This document shows, in pieces, positions 6,685 through 16,791 of a stretch of DNA of 39,110 nt. Under the pieces are notes generated by a model, which searched no databases, had not been told where the DNA came from, and saw only the letters and a program-made list of their open reading frames with translations. Made by a program: the position numbers and the translations under genes. Position 1 is the first letter of the stretch. Every line of letters starts with the position of its first letter. This stretch comes from Methylophaga sp. (GTDB lineage Bacteria > Pseudomonadota > Gammaproteobacteria > Nitrosococcales > Methylophagaceae), in NCBI GenBank assembly GCA_026988435.1, contig JALSLH010000068.1, positions 1 to 39,110 on the forward strand, in the 5' to 3' direction.

Positions 6685-8172
6685 TTAGACCAGTCGCTTT
6701 CGTTCATTGGACGGTGGGATCATTAAGGTCTCACGATATTTTGCAATAGTTCTGCGCGCGACATTAATGCCTTGGTCACCGATAATATCAGCAATTTTGC
6801 TATCACTGAGGGGTTTTCTTGGATTTTCTGCGATCACTATTTTTTTGATAATTGCACGAATAGCGGTGGCAGAACATTCTCCTCCTGAATCAGTACCAAC
6901 ATGACTTGAAAAGAAATATTTCAGTTCGAAGATACCGCGAGGGGTGTGGATGTATTTTCTTGTAGTGACACGTGAAATAGTTGATTCATGCATTTCAACT
7001 TCTTCGGCAATATCGTGTAACACAAGTGGGCGCATGGCTTCATCGCCATGGTCCAAGAATTCTCTTTGTCGTTCGACAATAGCTGTTGATACTTTTAATA
7101 ATGTTTCGTTACGACTTTGTAGGCTTTTTAAAAACCAACGTGCCTCTTGTAGATTGTTTTTTAAGTAGACATTATCGGCGCTGTTATCAGCTCGCTTGAT
7201 CATTTGGGCATAATGATCAGCCACTTGCAATCGAGGTGCATTATCTGGGTTAAGCGATAATTGCCATCTACCATGTATTTTCTGAGTATAGACATCAGGC
7301 ACAATGTATTCAGTATTTTCTACTTGGATCTGACTGCCCGGCCGTGGATTGAGTAATTGAATCGTTCGAACAAGGTCGGTGAGTTGTTCTTCACTTATTT
7401 TGAGTGTACGTTTAATTTGTGCATAATCACGCTTGGCGAGCGTATCAAGATGATCTTCAATTAAAGTCGTTAATAGATCAATATTTTCTAAATCATTCGA
7501 TTCATATTGCTTAAGCTGAATTAATAAACACTCTCGTAAATCACGGGCAGCAACGCCAACAGGATCAAAATGTTGGATCCGATGTAATACCGCTTCAATT
7601 TCACCAAGCTCAATATTATCAGGATCATTTTCATCCAGCTCTAAATCTGAACCTAAGCTGTGTTGAATATCTTCTAGTGTTGTTTTTAGGTAGCCGTCAT
7701 CTTCAATTGAATCGATGATGATGGTTGCAATCGCACGTTCAGTGGCAGAAAAAGGTGTTAAACGAAGTTGCCATAACAAATGTTCTTGCAGTGAATCACT
7801 GCTACTGTCTTCATTATCGCGCTCGATGCCAGGCGTGCTTATTTGATTGGATGGCGCGGCTGGACCAGTAGGCTGTTCAAATGTATCTTCCCATTCACTG
7901 TCTGTAGGCAATTCAGCAGGAATGTCAGCATTTTCTATTTGGCTAGCATCAGGCGTTTCAGCAGCAATTTCTTGTTCTTCTGTTTTGTCTGTTGCGGCGT
8001 TGTCATTAAACTCAAAATCTTCCTCTACTTCGAGCAGAGGATTGGTTTCCATCACTTCTTGAATTTCAGCTTGTAGTTCGAGTGATGAAAGTTGCAACAA
8101 ACGTATAGCTTGCTGTAATTGTGGGGTCATCGATAGGCTTTGGCCTACGCGTAGCTGTAACGATGGTTTCAC
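6685..8172 (-). CDS. rpoN: RNA polymerase sigma-54 factor
   Basis: The 495-residue protein shows the three sigma-54 regions: Gln/Leu-rich region I (residues 1-46, '[23 protein letters not shown]'-like activator-interaction helix), an acidic region II rich in Glu/Asp (about 50-125), and region III with the core-binding part, the helix-turn-helix ('[20 protein letters not shown]') and the RpoN box '[10 protein letters not shown]' near residue 474. It directs transcription from -24/-12 promoters. First gene of the PTS operon; the usual upstream neighbour lptB is not present, the tungstate-type ABC ATPase being there instead. The 117-base upstream gap has no convincing -35 box, only a TATGAT-like sequence near 8208-8213. 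Confidence 0.96.
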   Translation of the reverse strand: MKPSLQLRVGQSLSMTPQLQQAIRLLQLSSLELQAEIQEVMETNPLLEVEEDFEFNDNAATDKTEEQEIAAETPDASQIENADIPAELPTDSEWEDTFEQPTGPAAPSNQISTPGIERDNEDSSSDSLQEHLLWQLRLTPFSATERAIATIIIDSIEDDGYLKTTLEDIQHSLGSDLELDENDPDNIELGEIEAVLHRIQHFDPVGVAARDLRECLLIQLKQYESNDLENIDLLTTLIEDHLDTLAKRDYAQIKRTLKISEEQLTDLVRTIQLLNPRPGSQIQVENTEYIVPDVYTQKIHGRWQLSLNPDNAPRLQVADHYAQMIKRADNSADNVYLKNNLQEARWFLKSLQSRNETLLKVSTAIVERQREFLDHGDEAMRPLVLHDIAEEVEMHESTISRVTTRKYIHTPRGIFELKYFFSSHVGTDSGGECSATAIRAIIKKIVIAENPRKPLSDSKIADIIGDQGINVARRTIAKYRETLMIPPSNERKRLV

Positions 8173-8289
8173 TTGTGTTTCTGTTCGAGCAGTTTGATCA
8201 TGGCTCTATCATAGCGCAAATATCATGCCATTGACTATATTTTCATTATTATTTTTAAAAAATGGGATTTTTGGCACATATTTTAGAAT

Positions 8290-9279
8290 TTAAAATACTT
8301 TTGTAGCCGTTGATTTAAAGCTTAGATAAAGCGTGTCACCTAGGCTTAAACCTAGCTGTGATAACGATTCTTCACTGATAAGAACATGGAATATTTCACC
8401 GCAGTCTACGGTGAGTCTAATGGAATTAATTTCTTCAGCTATGAGGGTTAATCGACCATTAAAGCAATTGCGCATACTTGATTCTAAAGGCTGTTTAGAA
8501 ATAATAATTTCATTTGGGTCGATGGCAATATTATGGGCATTTCCACTATTAGAAATGGTATGAATTTGAAGTTTTCCGGTATCAAAAATATGGTCATGCA
8601 AGTGACCGTTGAAAAGATTAAGAAGGGGGCTGAAAGTGACTTTTCCATTGACAAGATTAACGCTGTAATCAGCTAAGGCAAGACCTTGCAGGCGATTATG
8701 CGTTGAGAATATTACGGTTTTATTGTGTTGGCTGAGTTGCTGAATAATGACTTCAAGCTGTTGGTAATGGTGTTGGTCTAAGTGTGAGAAAGGTTCATCA
8801 AAGAGCAAAATATCAGCTTGGTAGACAATGGCGCGGGCGATAGCGACACGCTTTAATTCGCCACCTGATAATGTTGAAGTTGATTGATCCGCTAGATGTT
8901 CTACATTAACTTGCTTGAGTGCTGCTTGGGCTAGGTCTTTGCGAAACTTCGGCTTAATACCTTGTAACTTCAGTGCAAGCATAATATTGTCAATTACCGA
9001 CCCTTTTAATAATAAAGGGTGCTGCGATACATAGCCTATCGATTGCCGTTGCTTTGTTGATAACGGAGATGAAGTTTGCTGCCCATTTAACAGAATTTCT
9101 CCTTTATCCGCTTGAGCTGTAAAGGCCAGCAAGTTAAGCAGGGTTGATTTTCCTGCACCATTATCACCGAGTAGGGCAATGCATTTATTTTGTGGCAACG
9201 ATAAATTGGCAATATCGAGCACACATCGTTTTTTGTAGTGAACTTTAATATTGTGTAATTGATATGCATCGGTAGTCAT
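8290..9279 (-). CDS. ABC transporter ATPase, tungstate/molybdate type
   Basis: A 329-residue ABC ATPase with Walker A 'GDNGAGKST', signature 'LSGGELKR', Walker B 'ILLFDEP' and the H-loop 'FSTHN'. The last 60 residues ('GRLTLIAEEINSIRLTVDCG...') look like a TOBE/Mop oxyanion-binding domain. Together with the TupB-like permease it fits the tungstate (TupABC) family. I chose ATG at 9279, which gives an ATGA overlap with the permease gene, over GTG at 9291. Tungstate or molybdate would feed metal-dependent formate dehydrogenase, a plausible need in a methylotroph. Molybdate specificity cannot be excluded from sequence. Confidence 0.82.
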   Translation of the reverse strand: MTTDAYQLHNIKVHYKKRCVLDIANLSLPQNKCIALLGDNGAGKSTLLNLLAFTAQADKGEILLNGQQTSSPLSTKQRQSIGYVSQHPLLLKGSVIDNIMLALKLQGIKPKFRKDLAQAALKQVNVEHLADQSTSTLSGGELKRVAIARAIVYQADILLFDEPFSHLDQHHYQQLEVIIQQLSQHNKTVIFSTHNRLQGLALADYSVNLVNGKVTFSPLLNLFNGHLHDHIFDTGKLQIHTISNSGNAHNIAIDPNEIIISKQPLESSMRNCFNGRLTLIAEEINSIRLTVDCGEIFHVLISEESLSQLGLSLGDTLYLSFKSTATKVF

Positions 9280-9959
9280 CGCTGTAACCACGATAAGATA
9301 AAGTTAACTAAAAAGGCGATAACTAACAATAATAAGCCTAGTGCTAGGCCCGTTTCAAATTCGCCTTTGCTTGTTTCAAGTGCAATAGCGGTGGTCATCG
9401 TGCGGGTGAAACCTTCAATATTGCCGCCAAGCATCATGGCGGCACCGACTTCGCCGATGGCTCGCCCAAAACCAGTAATAATAGCTGCAAGAATGGCAAA
9501 GCGCATTTGTTTAGCCACTTGAATAGCTAAGGAAATAGGTTTAGCACCCAAGCTCATTAATGTTGGCACTAGACGGGGATCAGCCGATGTTACCGCAGAA
9601 ATGGTTAAGTTGGTCATAATTGGAAAGATCAATAATGCTTCAGCAATAATGACGGCCGTTGGGGTGTAGAGTAGTTCAAAGTGGCCAAGCGGCCCTAAGC
9701 GACTAAATAAACCATATAACAATAGACCAATTACAACGGTTGGCATGGCCATTAATGTATTGAGAATATGCTGGATAAAGCGTTTGCCAATAAAAGAATT
9801 TAGCGCGATGGCAATTCCTGTAGGAATAGCGAGACAGCCAGCGATGAGTGCTGCAATCAGTGAAATTGAAACGGAGGTAAAGGCTATTTTATAAATGGCA
9901 GCATCAAAAGAAGTGATAAGCTGCAATGCACCCGCGAGTGAGTCTGAAAAATAGCTCAC
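9276..9959 (-). CDS. ABC transporter permease, TupB-like
   Basis: A 227-residue inner-membrane permease of the binding-protein-dependent type. Several hydrophobic segments (about 28-50, 65-85, 92-115, 145-165, 200-222) and the EAA-like loop 'LMSLGAKPISLAIQVAKQMRFAILAAIITGFGRAIGEVGA' are visible; this loop docks onto the ATPase and its 'GFGRAIGEVGAA' ending is typical of TupB/molybdate permeases. It is first in its operon and overlaps the ATPase by four bases. No substrate-binding protein gene precedes it: the upstream 114 bases contain only palindromic repeats before metF. Confidence 0.85.
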   Translation of the reverse strand: MSYFSDSLAGALQLITSFDAAIYKIAFTSVSISLIAALIAGCLAIPTGIAIALNSFIGKRFIQHILNTLMAMPTVVIGLLLYGLFSRLGPLGHFELLYTPTAVIIAEALLIFPIMTNLTISAVTSADPRLVPTLMSLGAKPISLAIQVAKQMRFAILAAIITGFGRAIGEVGAAMMLGGNIEGFTRTMTTAIALETSKGEFETGLALGLLLLVIAFLVNFILSWLQR

Positions 9960-9970
9960 ACGGTCTATTC

Positions 9971-10045
9971 GTCACTCCCGCATGCTGTTAGCGGGAGTCT
10001 AGTGAAGCAACTATAGATCCCCGATAAAAGATTTCGGGGATGATG
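9971..10045. repeat. Inverted pair of REP-like palindromes
   Basis: Two short palindromes face each other. The first (9971-10002) has stem ACTCCCGC/GCGGGAGT framed by GTC and CTAG; the second (10014-10045) has stem ATCCCCGA/TCGGGGAT framed by TAG and GATG. The same framed pattern recurs at 12331, 30019, 32225 and 32709. The pair fills the gap between metF and the transporter permease. Confidence 0.85.
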
Positions 10046-10073
10046 CGAATTTAATAATATTAATAATGAAGTA

Positions 10074-10925
10074 TTAATTGACAAGCCCTAAGCGCTGGCA
10101 AATAGTCAAAGTTGGATCAACTCGGTTCATGCTGTAGAAATGCAAACCAGGCACGCCAGCATCAATCAGCTTCTCAGTGAAGCCTGTTAGAAAATCTAAG
10201 GTAAAGGCTTGTAATGATTCAGTATCATCGTGGAAACCTTCAAGGCGCTTACGTAACCAGCGTGGGATTTCAGCGCCACAACCATCAGAAAAACGGGCTA
10301 ATTGCGAGAAATTATTGATCGGCATAATACCCGGAATAATCGGGATCTCAATGCCTGCTTTTTGGCAACGCTCAACAAAGTAAAGATAGGCATCCACATT
10401 ATAGAAATATTGCGTTAAGGCACTATCGGCACCCGCATCAACTTTGCGTTTGAAATTATCTAAATCAGCTTGCGCCGAATCAGCTTGAGGGTGTACCTCT
10501 GGATAGGCGGCGACTTCGATAGTGAAATGATCGCCTGTTTCTTTACGAATAAAGTCGATTAATTCATTAGCGTAGCGAAAATCACCAGGATCACGCATAC
10601 CAGAAGGCAAGTCGCCACGTAAAGCGACAATACGTTTGATATCGTTATCTTTAAATGTTTGTAAAAGACGTCGGATATTATCTTCAGTTGAACCGACACA
10701 CGATAAATGCGGTGCGGCATCAATACCTGTTGTTATACTTGCTTGTTGAATATCAATGACAGCATCAAGTGTATTATCTTGGGTGGAGCCACCGGCACCA
10801 AAAGTCACTGAATAGAATTCAGGTTTTAATGGTGCAAGTTTCTCACGCACATCACGCAAAATAGCGATCCCTTTATCTGATTTGGGCGGGAAAAATTCGC
10901 AGCTAATGGTGAGTTGTTTAGTCAT
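10074..10925 (-). CDS. metF: Methylenetetrahydrofolate reductase
   Basis: The 283-residue protein reduces 5,10-methylene-tetrahydrofolate to 5-methyl-tetrahydrofolate with FAD, supplying the methyl group for methionine synthesis. Motifs seen: 'SCEFFPPKSDKG' (N terminus, catalytic Glu in EFFPP), 'VTFGAGGSTQDNTLD', 'VALRGDLPSG', 'EVAAYPEVHPQA', 'ALTQYFYNVDAYL' and the C-terminal 'GLHFYSMNR'. Length is typical. It is third in the metK-ahcY-metF set, 69 bases after ahcY, with a perfect hairpin in the gap. Cytosolic. Confidence 0.96.
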   Translation of the reverse strand: MTKQLTISCEFFPPKSDKGIAILRDVREKLAPLKPEFYSVTFGAGGSTQDNTLDAVIDIQQASITTGIDAAPHLSCVGSTEDNIRRLLQTFKDNDIKRIVALRGDLPSGMRDPGDFRYANELIDFIRKETGDHFTIEVAAYPEVHPQADSAQADLDNFKRKVDAGADSALTQYFYNVDAYLYFVERCQKAGIEIPIIPGIMPINNFSQLARFSDGCGAEIPRWLRKRLEGFHDDTESLQAFTLDFLTGFTEKLIDAGVPGLHFYSMNRVDPTLTICQRLGLVN

Positions 10926-10950
10926 AGTATTTTCGATTTTTAATTTACTA

Positions 10951-10981
10951 TTAAGGGCTAACTATAGCAGTTAGCCCTTAA
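10951..10981 (-). terminator. Perfect hairpin between ahcY and metF
   Basis: TTAAGGGCTAACT (10951-10963) and AGTTAGCCCTTAA (10969-10981) make a perfect 13-bp stem with a five-base loop. The minus strand after it reads TAGTAAATT, so it lacks a clear T run. It may be a partial terminator or a processing/stability element separating ahcY from metF expression. Confidence 0.55.
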
Positions 10982-10994
10982 TATTTTAAGATGA

Positions 10995-12299
10995 TTAGTA
11001 ACGGTAATGATTTGGTTTGTACGGACCATTCTTATCCATACTCAAATAAGCGGCCTGTTCATCAGTCAGTTCAGTTAGGCTAGCACCAATTCTGCCTAAA
11101 TGTAGTCGCGCTACTTTCTCATCTAATTCTTTTGGCAATACATACACTTCATTTTTGTAGGTATCACTGTTTTCCCATAACTCAATTTGGGCCATCACTT
11201 GATTAGTGAATGAAGCTGACATTACAAAGCTAGGGTGGCCTGTTGCACAGCCTAAGTTTACTAAGCGACCTTCAGCTAGAATAGTAATACGCTTGCCGTC
11301 AGGGAAGATAACATGGTCAACTTGATCTTTAATATTAACCCACTCATATTGGCGTAATGACGCGATATCAATCTCGCTATCAAAGTGACCGATATTACAA
11401 ACAATCGCTTCATTTTGCATCGCTTTCATATGGTCGTGATTAATAACGTTTACATTACCCGTTGTGGTTACAAAAATATCACCTAATGCAGCTGCGTCAT
11501 CCATATTTACAACACGGTAACCTTCCATTGATGCTTGTAGCGCACAGATGGGATCAATTTCGGTCACCATAACTGTAGCGCCCATGCCTTTAAATGCTTG
11601 GGCACAGCCTTTACCTACATCGCCATAGCCTAAAACAACACAAATTTTACCGGCAATCATCACGTCAGTAGCTCGTTTGATGCCGTCTAATAATGATTCA
11701 CGACAACCGTAAAGATTATCGAATTTTGACTTGGTAACTGAGTCGTTCACGTTGATAGCAGGTACTTTCAGGCTGCCATCTTTCATCATTTCATATAAAC
11801 GATGCACGCCAGTTGTTGTTTCTTCTGATAACCCTTTAACGTCTGTTAGTAATTCAGGGTATTCGTCATGCATGATTTGGGTTAAATCACCGCCATCATC
11901 CAAAATTAAGTTTGGACGCCAGTTATCTGGGCCAAAGATTGTTTGTTTAATACACCAGATCGCTTCTTCGTTAGTTTCGCCCTTCCAAGCAAAAACAGGA
12001 ATACCTTGAACTGCAATAGCCGCTGCTGCTTGGTCTTGAGTTGAGAAGATATTACATGAAGACCAACGAACTTCAGCGCCTAAATCGATTAATGTTTCGA
12101 TTAATACCGCTGTTTGAATGGTCATATGTAGGCAACCGGCGATACGTGCGCCTGCTAATGGATTTTTACCTTTGTATTCTTCACGAATGGCCATTAAACC
12201 AGGCATTTCAGTTTCAGCAATTTTAATTTCTTTTGCGCCCCATTCAGCTAGGCTGATGTCAGCTACTTTGTAATCAGGTGTTAGGTTTTCAATTGTCAT
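10995..12299 (-). CDS. ahcY: Adenosylhomocysteinase (SAH hydrolase)
   Basis: The enzyme splits S-adenosylhomocysteine into homocysteine and adenosine using bound NAD. Motifs: '[14 protein letters not shown]', 'DDGGDLT', '[21 protein letters not shown]' and the NAD-binding '[11 protein letters not shown]'; the C terminus '[10 protein letters not shown]' is the family ending. I chose ATG at 12299 (434 residues): AAGGATAC lies just upstream and family members begin about here; an in-frame start 36 bases earlier exists. It lies between metK and metF and shares the leader riboswitch of metK if cotranscribed. Cytosolic. Confidence 0.96.
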   Translation of the reverse strand: MTIENLTPDYKVADISLAEWGAKEIKIAETEMPGLMAIREEYKGKNPLAGARIAGCLHMTIQTAVLIETLIDLGAEVRWSSCNIFSTQDQAAAAIAVQGIPVFAWKGETNEEAIWCIKQTIFGPDNWRPNLILDDGGDLTQIMHDEYPELLTDVKGLSEETTTGVHRLYEMMKDGSLKVPAINVNDSVTKSKFDNLYGCRESLLDGIKRATDVMIAGKICVVLGYGDVGKGCAQAFKGMGATVMVTEIDPICALQASMEGYRVVNMDDAAALGDIFVTTTGNVNVINHDHMKAMQNEAIVCNIGHFDSEIDIASLRQYEWVNIKDQVDHVIFPDGKRITILAEGRLVNLGCATGHPSFVMSASFTNQVMAQIELWENSDTYKNEVYVLPKELDEKVARLHLGRIGASLTELTDEQAAYLSMDKNGPYKPNHYRY

Positions 12300-12330
12300 T
12301 TTTTGTATCCTTAAAAGATAATGATTATCT

Positions 12331-12413
12331 GTCATTCCTAAAAAAGTGAGGAATCGACGATCACTGTTATAGTAAGCGGCTCGTAGATCCCCGATAAAAA
12401 CCTCGGGGATGAC
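12331..12413. repeat. Inverted pair of REP-like palindromes
   Basis: The first element (12331-12358) is degenerate: GTCATTCCT...AGGAATCGAC. The second (12384-12413) is TAGATCCCCGA...TCGGGGATGAC, nearly the same as the one at 10014. They face each other in the gap between metK and ahcY, inside the presumed operon. Confidence 0.8.
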
Positions 12414-12423
12414 AATGTGTTAT

Positions 12424-13584
12424 TTAGATGCCTGCAGCCTCGCGTAATGTATCGGCTAAATCAGTGCGTTCCCATGTGAACTCAGGTTCTTCACGACCAA
12501 AATGGCCATAAGCTGCGGTAGCTTGGTAAATAGGGCGGATCAGATCGAGCATTTTAACTAGACCGACAGGACGTAAATCAAAATGTTCACGTACTAAGGC
12601 TTCAAGTTTATTATCAGCAATTTTGCCTGTTCCAAATGTATCGATACTAATTGAGGTTGGATCTGCAACACCAATGGCGTAAGAAACTTGAATTTCACAG
12701 CGGTCAGCTAGACCTGCAGCAACAATGTTTTTAGCAACATAACGACCCGCATAGGCCGCACTGCGATCGACTTTTGATGGATCTTTACCTGAGAAGGCAC
12801 CGCCGCCATGACGAGCCATGCCGCCATAAGTATCAACAATGATTTTGCGACCCGTTAAACCGGCATCACCTACAGGCCCACCAATAATAAATTGGCCCGT
12901 TGGATTGATATGGAATTGTGTTTTTTTACTTATCCATTCTGCTGGCAGTGTTGGCGTAATAATTAATTCCATTACTGCTTCTTGCAAATCTTTTAATGAT
13001 ACTTCAGGGTTATGTTGTGTCGATAACACAACGGCATCAATGCCTACCGGTTTGCCATCTTCATAAATAAATGTGACTTGGCTTTTAGCATCGGGACGTA
13101 GCCAAGGTAATGTGCCATTTTTTCGTACTTGAGCTTGGCGTTTGACTAAGCGATGGGCGTAGGTGATTGGGGCGGGCATTAAAACATCGGTTTCATTGCT
13201 GGCATAACCAAACATTAAACCTTGATCACCGGCACCTTGCTCTTCAGGCGTTGAGCGATCAACACCTTGTGCAATATCAACAGATTGTTTGCCAATTAAT
13301 GACATAACGGCACAGGTTTCACCATCAAAGCCGACGTCGGAGCTGTTATAACCAATATCGGTAATGGTTTTACGTACAATATCTTCTAAATCGACCCAAG
13401 CAGAAGTTGTGATTTCTCCAGCAACAATTGCGGCACCTGTTTTGATCAATGTTTCACAAGCAACACGTGCATGGGGATCTTGGCGTAGAATTTCATCTAA
13501 AACCGCATCAGAGATCTGATCCGCGACTTTATCTGGATGGCCTTCTGAAACAGATTCAGAAGTAAAAATAAAATTATTACTCAT
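12424..13584 (-). CDS. metK: S-adenosylmethionine synthetase
   Basis: MetK makes S-adenosylmethionine from ATP and methionine. The 386-residue protein shows '[25 protein letters not shown]' near the N terminus (catalytic His in EGHPDK), '[10 protein letters not shown]', '[21 protein letters not shown]' and '[23 protein letters not shown]'. Start chosen at ATG 13584, with GAGGAGT seven bases upstream; a TTG two codons earlier is less likely. It leads the metK-ahcY-metF set and is preceded by an SAH riboswitch, so its expression should rise when SAH accumulates. Confidence 0.97.
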   Translation of the reverse strand: MSNNFIFTSESVSEGHPDKVADQISDAVLDEILRQDPHARVACETLIKTGAAIVAGEITTSAWVDLEDIVRKTITDIGYNSSDVGFDGETCAVMSLIGKQSVDIAQGVDRSTPEEQGAGDQGLMFGYASNETDVLMPAPITYAHRLVKRQAQVRKNGTLPWLRPDAKSQVTFIYEDGKPVGIDAVVLSTQHNPEVSLKDLQEAVMELIITPTLPAEWISKKTQFHINPTGQFIIGGPVGDAGLTGRKIIVDTYGGMARHGGGAFSGKDPSKVDRSAAYAGRYVAKNIVAAGLADRCEIQVSYAIGVADPTSISIDTFGTGKIADNKLEALVREHFDLRPVGLVKMLDLIRPIYQATAAYGHFGREEPEFTWERTDLADTLREAAGI

Positions 13585-13644
13585 AATCAAACTCCTCTAT
13601 ATTCATATGAACAGGTAGATTTGTTGGCTTGAGAAGAGGCACAA

Positions 13645-13679
13645 CGTTCATTATTTCAGTTACCTGTTAATAATGAACG
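13645..13679 (-). promoter_or_regulatory. Leader hairpin competing with the SAH riboswitch pseudoknot
   Basis: CGTTCATTATT (13645-13655) and AATAATGAACG (13669-13679) form a perfect 11-bp stem, extended by an inner CAG-GTAA-CTG. The outer arm at 13675-13679 is also the pseudoknot strand of the aptamer (13675-13680), so the two structures exclude each other. No T run follows, so this is not a simple terminator. Reading on, CCTCT around 13634-13638 (minus strand) could pair with AGAGG of the metK ribosome site. Its role as the expression platform is inferred. Confidence 0.6.
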
Positions 13680-13742
13680 CGGTTAAATAGTTTAGATATG
13701 AATAAGCCTAGCAGGTTTCACCTGTCGCAGCGTTCCTTATTC
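13675..13742 (-). ncRNA. SAH riboswitch in the metK leader
   Basis: On the minus strand all elements of the S-adenosylhomocysteine riboswitch can be drawn: P1 GAATAAG (13736-13742) with CTTATTC (13700-13706); the conserved GGAACGCTGCGAC block after P1; P2 CAGGT/ACCTG (13712-13724); the conserved CTAGGCTT entering P1's 3' strand; and a pseudoknot GAACGC (13730-13735) with GCGTTC (13675-13680). This class activates SAH-recycling genes when SAH builds up, matching the metK-ahcY-metF genes downstream. The match is by eye; a covariance-model search would settle it. Confidence 0.85.
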
Positions 13743-13751
13743 AAGCATTGT

Positions 13752-13779
13752 ATTTTAATCTAAATAGAAAAAAATACAA
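13752..13779 (-). promoter_or_regulatory. Possible metK promoter
   Basis: TTGTAT (-35, 13774-13779) and TAAAAT (-10, 13752-13757) with a 16-base spacer lie just upstream of the riboswitch, placing the transcript start at the 5' edge of the aptamer. Confidence 0.4.
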
Positions 13780-13803
13780 GCTACTCGTTAGCATAATTTA
13801 TCG

Positions 13804-14928
13804 TTAATGGTTACAGATTAAGGCTGGATTTTCTTCAGCTGCGGTGACCATATTTTGTAAATGATTTAATACATCTATGCTGGCAGCTTCCATTACAGCA
13901 AGTGCAATATTGGCAGAGGCTAAATCATTATTATAATAAGCTTCCAGTGCTTTTTTACCCTCATCATGTACACGTTGATGCGGTGTGGCTACTTCTTGAT
14001 AGCCAGGCAATTGTGAAAAGCAGTCGATACCTTCGCCTTGGTAATACCATTTGCCCAAACGGCAATTTGTGTGGGTAGATAAGTCTGACGGCTGTTTTTC
14101 AGATAAGCCCATAAAGACGCGGTATATTTCATATTTCCACACAATATGGTCAAATTTGGATATTTCCACAAAACTTTGTAGTGCTGACGTGGTGATTACC
14201 TTTTCCATCTGTTGAGATAGATTCAGCATACTTTTTATATCCGTTACAGCTAGGTCTACACGCTCACCAAATTCGGCGGTATCTGTAGTGATATTTTGCA
14301 TTACTGAGCTGGCATTGGAAGTTTCAGTTTGGATCTGACCGACTAAATCTGAAATTTGCACACTGGCTTCACGTGCACGTGAGGCTAATGTGCGTACTTC
14401 ATCCGCTACCACGGCAAAACCTCGGCCATGTTCGCCTGCGCGGGCAGCTTCAATAGCGGCATTCAATGCTAGCAAGTTAGTTTGCTCCGAGATATTACTA
14501 ATAATATCAACAAAGCTACCAATTTGGTCGGCATTTTCTTGCAATGCGTTAACACGATCGGCAGACAGTAGTACTTGTTCAGTTATTGTTGTTAGACCAT
14601 TGGCAACCGTTTCTATATGGTTACCTGCTGAAATAGATATTTCTGCTCCTTCAACGGCTGAAGCACGTTCTTGTGCCAGCGAGCCTGCCATAGCTTCAAG
14701 GCTATCATGAAAACCGCCCATACTGCCGCCAAAGCTGTCAAGGTTAGTGAAAAGTGCGGTATCCTTTTTTTGTAGTGCTGAATGAGCTTCAAGTAGTTCA
14801 GATTCTAGCTGTGCCTTATCCTGTTCAAGGGAACGCAAGTTATTATTTAATTCACGAAAATCTTCATCGCGTTTATTTAATTGTTGCTGTAATTCAGCTA
14901 TTTTTTTGCCGTTGTTCCAGAATGCCAT
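13804..14928 (-). CDS. Cytoplasmic chemoreceptor with C-terminal zinc-binding (CZB) domain
   Basis: The 374-residue protein has no signal peptide or membrane segment. Residues about 5-60 are a charged coiled coil. The methyl-accepting signalling domain follows, with the hairpin tip '[33 protein letters not shown]', which docks CheA/CheW. The C terminus is a CZB domain: '[15 protein letters not shown]', '[13 protein letters not shown]' and '[10 protein letters not shown]' supply the three His and one Cys that bind zinc in this family. Soluble MCP-CZB receptors (TlpD-like) respond to oxidants or zinc. No other chemotaxis gene is nearby. A monocistronic gene. Confidence 0.9.
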   Translation of the reverse strand: MAFWNNGKKIAELQQQLNKRDEDFRELNNNLRSLEQDKAQLESELLEAHSALQKKDTALFTNLDSFGGSMGGFHDSLEAMAGSLAQERASAVEGAEISISAGNHIETVANGLTTITEQVLLSADRVNALQENADQIGSFVDIISNISEQTNLLALNAAIEAARAGEHGRGFAVVADEVRTLASRAREASVQISDLVGQIQTETSNASSVMQNITTDTAEFGERVDLAVTDIKSMLNLSQQMEKVITTSALQSFVEISKFDHIVWKYEIYRVFMGLSEKQPSDLSTHTNCRLGKWYYQGEGIDCFSQLPGYQEVATPHQRVHDEGKKALEAYYNNDLASANIALAVMEAASIDVLNHLQNMVTAAEENPALICNH

Positions 14929-14997
14929 TTTTCTTCCTTATGATTAATGATTAATTCTAAATAGCAATTAGCAATAAATACGCCAAAATGAGTTTTA

Positions 14998-15696
14998 TTA
15001 GAAGGAAAGTGTGTAACCGTTATCTTTTAACCACTGACGATGTATTTTATATTCCGGGTCAAAATGCGTGACTAAATTCCAAAAAGATTGGGAATGATTA
15101 TGATGGGTAAGGTGGCAAAGTTCATGAATAATGACATAGTCAACAATCACTTGCGGAGCTTGGATAAGTTGCCAATTGAGATTAATATCGCCTTTGCTTG
15201 AACAACTTCCCCAGCGGGCTTTGTAGCTTTTAACGGTAACTGAATGAGGGTGCAGATCGCATACTTCACTCAACCACTGCGTACGTGCCGTCAAATAGTC
15301 ATCAGCATACTTTTTATACCAAGTGAGAATAGCGGCACGAATTGCCGGTTTGGATAACTTTTTTAAGCGACCATAAAATACGATTGTTGAAGCTAACTTC
15401 TTCACGGTAGCGGCACAATCTTCTTCATGTAGGTGTAAAGTAAGCTCATCACCGAGCAATAAAAACAGTTCGCCGTCAATAAATTGTTTATCTACTATTA
15501 TTTGCTGAGATTGCTGAGCCAGTTTCTTTTGGATCCACTTAGTTTTTTGCAATATAAATTGTTTTGCAGTAGCAATTGAAAGTGACGGAGGAATATGTAC
15601 CGAAACGCCCTTAGCATCGACCTTTAATGCCATTGTTTTTCGGCGTTTACTTTTAATAATAGTGACGATAAATCCATCGCCTTGAATTGTTGTCAT
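14998..15696 (-). CDS. YgjP-like (DUF45) zinc metallopeptidase
   Basis: The protein contains the zinc motif 'IHELCHLTHHNHSQSFW' near its C terminus, that is HExxH plus a third His, with the family block 'YKARWGSCSSKGDINLNWQLI' before it. This is the YgjP/DUF45 (WLM-related, M48-like) peptidase family, whose substrates are not well known. I start at ATG 15696 (232 residues) because family members begin close to the 'VTIIKSKRRKTMALKVDAKG' strand; a GTG at 15762 would add 22 residues and overlaps less well with family length. Divergent from dusA, which starts within 90 bases. Confidence 0.85.
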   Translation of the reverse strand: MTTIQGDGFIVTIIKSKRRKTMALKVDAKGVSVHIPPSLSIATAKQFILQKTKWIQKKLAQQSQQIIVDKQFIDGELFLLLGDELTLHLHEEDCAATVKKLASTIVFYGRLKKLSKPAIRAAILTWYKKYADDYLTARTQWLSEVCDLHPHSVTVKSYKARWGSCSSKGDINLNWQLIQAPQVIVDYVIIHELCHLTHHNHSQSFWNLVTHFDPEYKIHRQWLKDNGYTLSF

Positions 15697-15783
15697 GATT
15701 CGCGCAATGCCATACCACAAAATAAAACAGTATTTTACGGGTTTATTTGAGAAAATAGCCACTTCATTATTTTTTTAACTATT

Positions 15784-16791
15784 ATGACTGAACCTTCTTT
15801 CACACTTAAACAAAAACATCGTCTATCCGTTGCCCCCATGCTAGATTGGACTAATCGTGATTTTCGTTATTTTTTGCGGTTAATTTCTAAGCATTGCGTG
15901 CTTTATACTGAAATGATTACCACGGGTGCATTAATTCATGGCCGGCAAGAACGCTTTTTGGGGCATGATGTCAGTGAGCAACCTTTGGCTTTGCAGTTGG
16001 GTGGAAGTGATCCTACTGATTTAGCAAAATGCGCTGTATTAGGAGAGCAGGCTGGTTACAATGAAATAAACCTTAATGTAGGCTGCCCCAGTGATCGCGT
16101 GCAAAATGGACGTTTTGGTGCCTGTTTAATGGCTGAGCCGAAACTGGTCGCAGAGTGTGTTGCGGCGATGTCTGCAAGGGTGTCCATTCCCGTTACGGTA
16201 AAAACGCGTTTAGGCATTGATAAGCTCGATAGTTATGATTTTTTAGCCGATTTTATTGCTCAAGTAGCCCATGCGGGTTGTGAGATCTTTATTTTGCATG
16301 CACGTAAGGCGTGGTTACAAGGTTTAAGCCCGAAAGAAAACCGCAATGTGCCGCCATTAGATTACGACCGTGTTTACAAAATCAAAAAAGATTTTCCACA
16401 GCTTCATATTGATATTAATGGTGGTATTCAGACTTTAGACCAAGCTAAATATCATTTAGGGATTGTTGATGGTGTAATGATGGGGCGTTCAATTTATCAT
16501 GATCCCTATTTATTGGCTCAGGCTGATGCCCAGCTTTATGCTGCTCATCATGCAGTGTTATCGCGCCATGATGTTATTCGAGAGATGCTACCTTATATTG
16601 AACAGCGAATGGTGCAAGGTTGCCCTATTAAATCGATAACTCGGCATTTGTTAGGGATATTTCAAGGACAGCCCGGAGCCCGTGCTTGGCGACGGCATTT
16701 GAGTGAAAATGCCCATTCAGAAGGCGCTGATATCAGAGTGTTAGAAAAAGCATTAAGCTTAGTTCCTGAGGCCAGTGCCTTTATTGAGTAG
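15784..16791 (+). CDS. dusA: tRNA-dihydrouridine(20/20a) synthase
   Basis: A 335-residue flavoenzyme that reduces uridines 20/20a in the tRNA D loop. It opens with '[21 protein letters not shown]' and '[14 protein letters not shown]', typical of DusA (not DusB/C). The catalytic cysteine is C101 in '[17 protein letters not shown]', and '[19 protein letters not shown]' followed by 'DINGGIQT' and '[16 protein letters not shown]' are FMN-binding parts. The 3' end overlaps the convergent ABC-2 permease gene by 33 bases. Confidence 0.95.
   Translation: MTEPSFTLKQKHRLSVAPMLDWTNRDFRYFLRLISKHCVLYTEMITTGALIHGRQERFLGHDVSEQPLALQLGGSDPTDLAKCAVLGEQAGYNEINLNVGCPSDRVQNGRFGACLMAEPKLVAECVAAMSARVSIPVTVKTRLGIDKLDSYDFLADFIAQVAHAGCEIFILHARKAWLQGLSPKENRNVPPLDYDRVYKIKKDFPQLHIDINGGIQTLDQAKYHLGIVDGVMMGRSIYHDPYLLAQADAQLYAAHHAVLSRHDVIREMLPYIEQRMVQGCPIKSITRHLLGIFQGQPGARAWRRHLSENAHSEGADIRVLEKALSLVPEASAFIE

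Noticed and set aside
8208-8237. rpoN promoter
   Set aside because: TATGAT is present but the position of the -35 box reads AGTCAA; too weak to call.
12300-12423. SAH riboswitch directly before ahcY
   Set aside because: The sequence holds only REP-like palindromes; the aptamer motifs are instead found before metK.
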